From: Sepiola atlantica
Lineage: Eukaryota > Mollusca > Cephalopoda > Sepiida > Sepiolidae
Reading direction: 5' to 3'
NCBI GenBank assembly: GCA_963556195.1
Contig: OY744531.1
Span: 48,053,700 to 48,117,699, forward strand
Length of the DNA stretch: 64,000 nt
The position numbers and the translations under genes are program-made. Positions 62,170 to 64,000 of this stretch are shown in pieces (the stretch's first letter is position 1; every line of letters starts with the position of its first letter). The notes under the pieces were generated by a model, which ran no database searches, was not told the DNA's origin, and was given only the letters and a program-made list of their open reading frames with translations.

Positions 62170-62265
62170 TTTTACGTGCACTAAAATAATCGATGGACAG
62201 GTGTTTTTGACTATCAGCCGACATCAGCATAGCAATCGTAGACAATATTGTCTGTAATCTGGAGT
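62170..62265 (-). repeat. SINE-like repeat family E, copy 1
   Basis: ATTTATGTTTTACGTGCACT, ATGGACAGGTGTTTTTGACT, ATCAGCCGACATCAGCAT align with 62482-62560. Confidence 0.55.
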
Positions 62266-62419
62266 TTAACCTCTGGATTACAACACTTTGGCTGGAAATA
62301 TGTACTTAGCTTTATTTCGCCAAAATATTAAGTTATAAATTTCTAATTGTGTATTTCTGCCGATAGTAACAGCGTTTGTATTTTTTCCACTTATCGAGCT
62401 GTAACGAGTCTATAGATGA

Positions 62420-62448
62420 TTGCATTAAGTCGCCCCGAAGAAGACGTA

Positions 62449-62481
<33 letters not shown>
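62420..62481 (+). repeat. SINE-like tail plus (TA)n
   Basis: GTCGCCCCGAAGAAGACGTACT leads straight into (TA)n 62451-62481. Confidence 0.45.
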
Positions 62482-62483
<2 letters not shown>

Positions 62484-62570
62484 TTACGTACAAAAAACTA
62501 ATTTATGGACACGCGTTTCTGTTTATCAGTCGTCATCAGCATTGCTAACAAGCCAGAAACACGTGTTCAT
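62482..62570 (-). repeat. SINE-like repeat family E, copy 2
   Basis: AAATTTACGTACAAAAAACT, TGGACACGCGTTTCTGTTTA, ATCAGTCGTCATCAGCAT align with copy 1. Directly adjoins the same (TA)n from the other side. Confidence 0.55.
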
Positions 62571-62696
62571 GGTTTACTTTTATTTAAGAGAAAATAATAA
62601 CATGGCTCTACTACAGTTCTGGTACAGTTCGCTCCCTGAGCATTTGAGAGTTCCATCCATTACATACGCATTATAACCCCACTTATCAGGGATGTG
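62571..62696. other. Anonymous DNA
   Basis: No supported feature. Confidence 0.3.

Positions 62697-62747
<51 letters not shown>
62697..62747. repeat. (TA)n microsatellite
   Basis: Pure TA. Confidence 0.95.
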
Positions 62748-62751
<4 letters not shown>

Positions 62752-63237
62752 CTTATATATATGCATATATATGTGTGAGTTATTTATTTCATTTATAGAT
62801 GAAATCGTTAGCTATGTATCGATCTCATTTAAATATGATTCAATATATACACATATCTAAACATATATGTATTTTTTTGTTTTTATTGTTCCAATCACCT
62901 CTTATTGTTATAAGCCGAAGTCGTAATAGATACGCCCAACGTTTTTTTTAATTAAATGTGAAATATTAAAGTTTGAACATGTTAAATATTTACGAAATCT
63001 TAGAAGGAAAATATATATAAACTTTAGACATAGACTGATTTTTATTATGAATGGGGTGATAAATATGAACATCGCAAGTGGCCTGACGACTTCCGTCATA
63101 GAATGAAAGAAACTTTCTTTGCAGCTTACTTGTCATACGTATATATTATACAACTACTGAACTTTACTCATGCATTATCCCCTGTTGGAGTAGGTACGGA
63201 AACACAAAGTATATACATGATAGATTATCCAGTAATA

Positions 63238-63244
<7 letters not shown>
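62748..63244. other. Anonymous AT-rich DNA
   Basis: No supported feature. Confidence 0.35.

Positions 63245-63309
<65 letters not shown>
63245..63309. repeat. (TA)n microsatellite
   Basis: Pure TA. Confidence 0.95.
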
Positions 63310-63313
<4 letters not shown>

Positions 63314-63568
63314 CAGTAACATATAATATCTGTACTTTCGTGGCGTTGCCCAGTAATATTTTACTTGCAATTTGTTTATGTTGTTTTAACTATGCCGTTC
63401 TTTTCAAAACTGTAACTCTGTATTGACTCTGTAAAGTTACATCATCTTTTTTCAAGCGTCCGTATAAAAATAATTCCGAATTTATCAAAGCATTGTATAG
63501 AGGAAATTAAATGGAATAGCATTTCATTGTACTTAACAGCATGCTGCAATGATCCAACAATAGAACTG

Positions 63569-63621
<53 letters not shown>
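63569..63621. repeat. (TA)n microsatellite
   Basis: Pure TA. Confidence 0.95.
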
Positions 63622-63622
<1 letters not shown>

Positions 63623-63753
63623 CTAAGTCGTTAATGTGTTCACAATATTACTTTTTGATAGCAAACAGAGGAAACTAATTATGTATTGACGAGTAACAGG
63701 TTACGTCACTTGTTTTAAGAAAGTATACGTATGAAATAACTTACGTTACTTTA

Positions 63754-63824
<71 letters not shown>

Positions 63825-64000
63825 GTTTATCTTTATTTATGTAGTCAATGGCTCTTCTCGCGATGTAGTCTGTAATTGCCTAAACGAAAACTAGGCAATA
63901 ACTATGTCCTTTACGGATTAATTTATAATGTATATATACTACCAAATATATAGTTTCTCTACGATTACATACTGCTGCAAGTAAATGTACTTTTCTAATT
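63622..64000. repeat. (CT)n-(TA)n microsatellite and unassigned edge
   Basis: CT 63753-63784 and TA 63785-63821. The remainder to the window end shows no supported feature. Confidence 0.85.

Overview
This window reads as intergenic, repeat-dominated DNA from a large animal genome. The A+T bias, dozens of (TA)n and (ATT)n microsatellites, tRNA-derived SINEs, LINE and Penelope-like remnants, a Ty3/gypsy-type LTR element, a hAT-type MITE and Helitron ends resemble what is known of cephalopod (octopus-type) genomes. That host assignment is an inference from repeat style, not from any diagnostic gene. No complete host gene, rRNA or functional tRNA is visible. Two short minus-strand frames look more like real coding sequence than their surroundings: one running off the left edge (1-251) and a 60-codon 3'-terminal-like frame at 18898-19077.

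Layout. 1-8.2 kb: edge frame, compound TA/GA microsatellite, first copy of a dispersed repeat (about 926), a long palindromic foldback element (2882-3376), a Helitron-like 3' end (4114) and a degenerate ~65 bp tandem array (7840-8175). 8.2-19 kb: a higher-order 19 bp minisatellite (10990-11310), an exact 54 bp duplication, more dispersed repeats, a 168 bp hairpin (16684-16851), a 0.5 kb TA/CA/TGCA tract and a ~59 bp minisatellite (17930-18470). 19.8-21.5 kb: a broken Penelope-like element arranged as a giant inverted repeat. 24.68-27.98 kb: a degenerate Ty3/gypsy-like LTR retrotransposon with both LTRs, inserted inside an older repeat whose second copy lies at 14190-14545.

28.9-36.8 kb: minus-strand LINE fragments and a perfect (ATT)n array of about 3.8 kb (32660-36455). 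The array abuts a LINE 3' end on the right and a Helitron-like insertion on the left. 37-44.8 kb: hairpins, a full-length SINE with a near-identical truncated partner, and more dispersed repeats. 44.8-47.7 kb: one long minus-strand LINE with reverse transcriptase, a C-terminal restriction-like endonuclease region and a (TAA)n tail, interrupted by a hAT-type MITE with a perfect 8 bp target duplication. 48-54.6 kb: paired SINEs, three further LINE fragments and more foldback copies. 54.6-64 kb: mostly TA tracts, several bordered by SINE-like 3' tails, plus a ~122 bp tandem array (59515-60030).

The parts do not form a pathway. The window is a record of layered transposition followed by microsatellite growth. 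The most informative pattern is that retroelement 3' ends sit directly next to microsatellites: (TAA)n beside LINE ends and (TA)n beside SINE-like ends. This suggests that the tails seeded the arrays.
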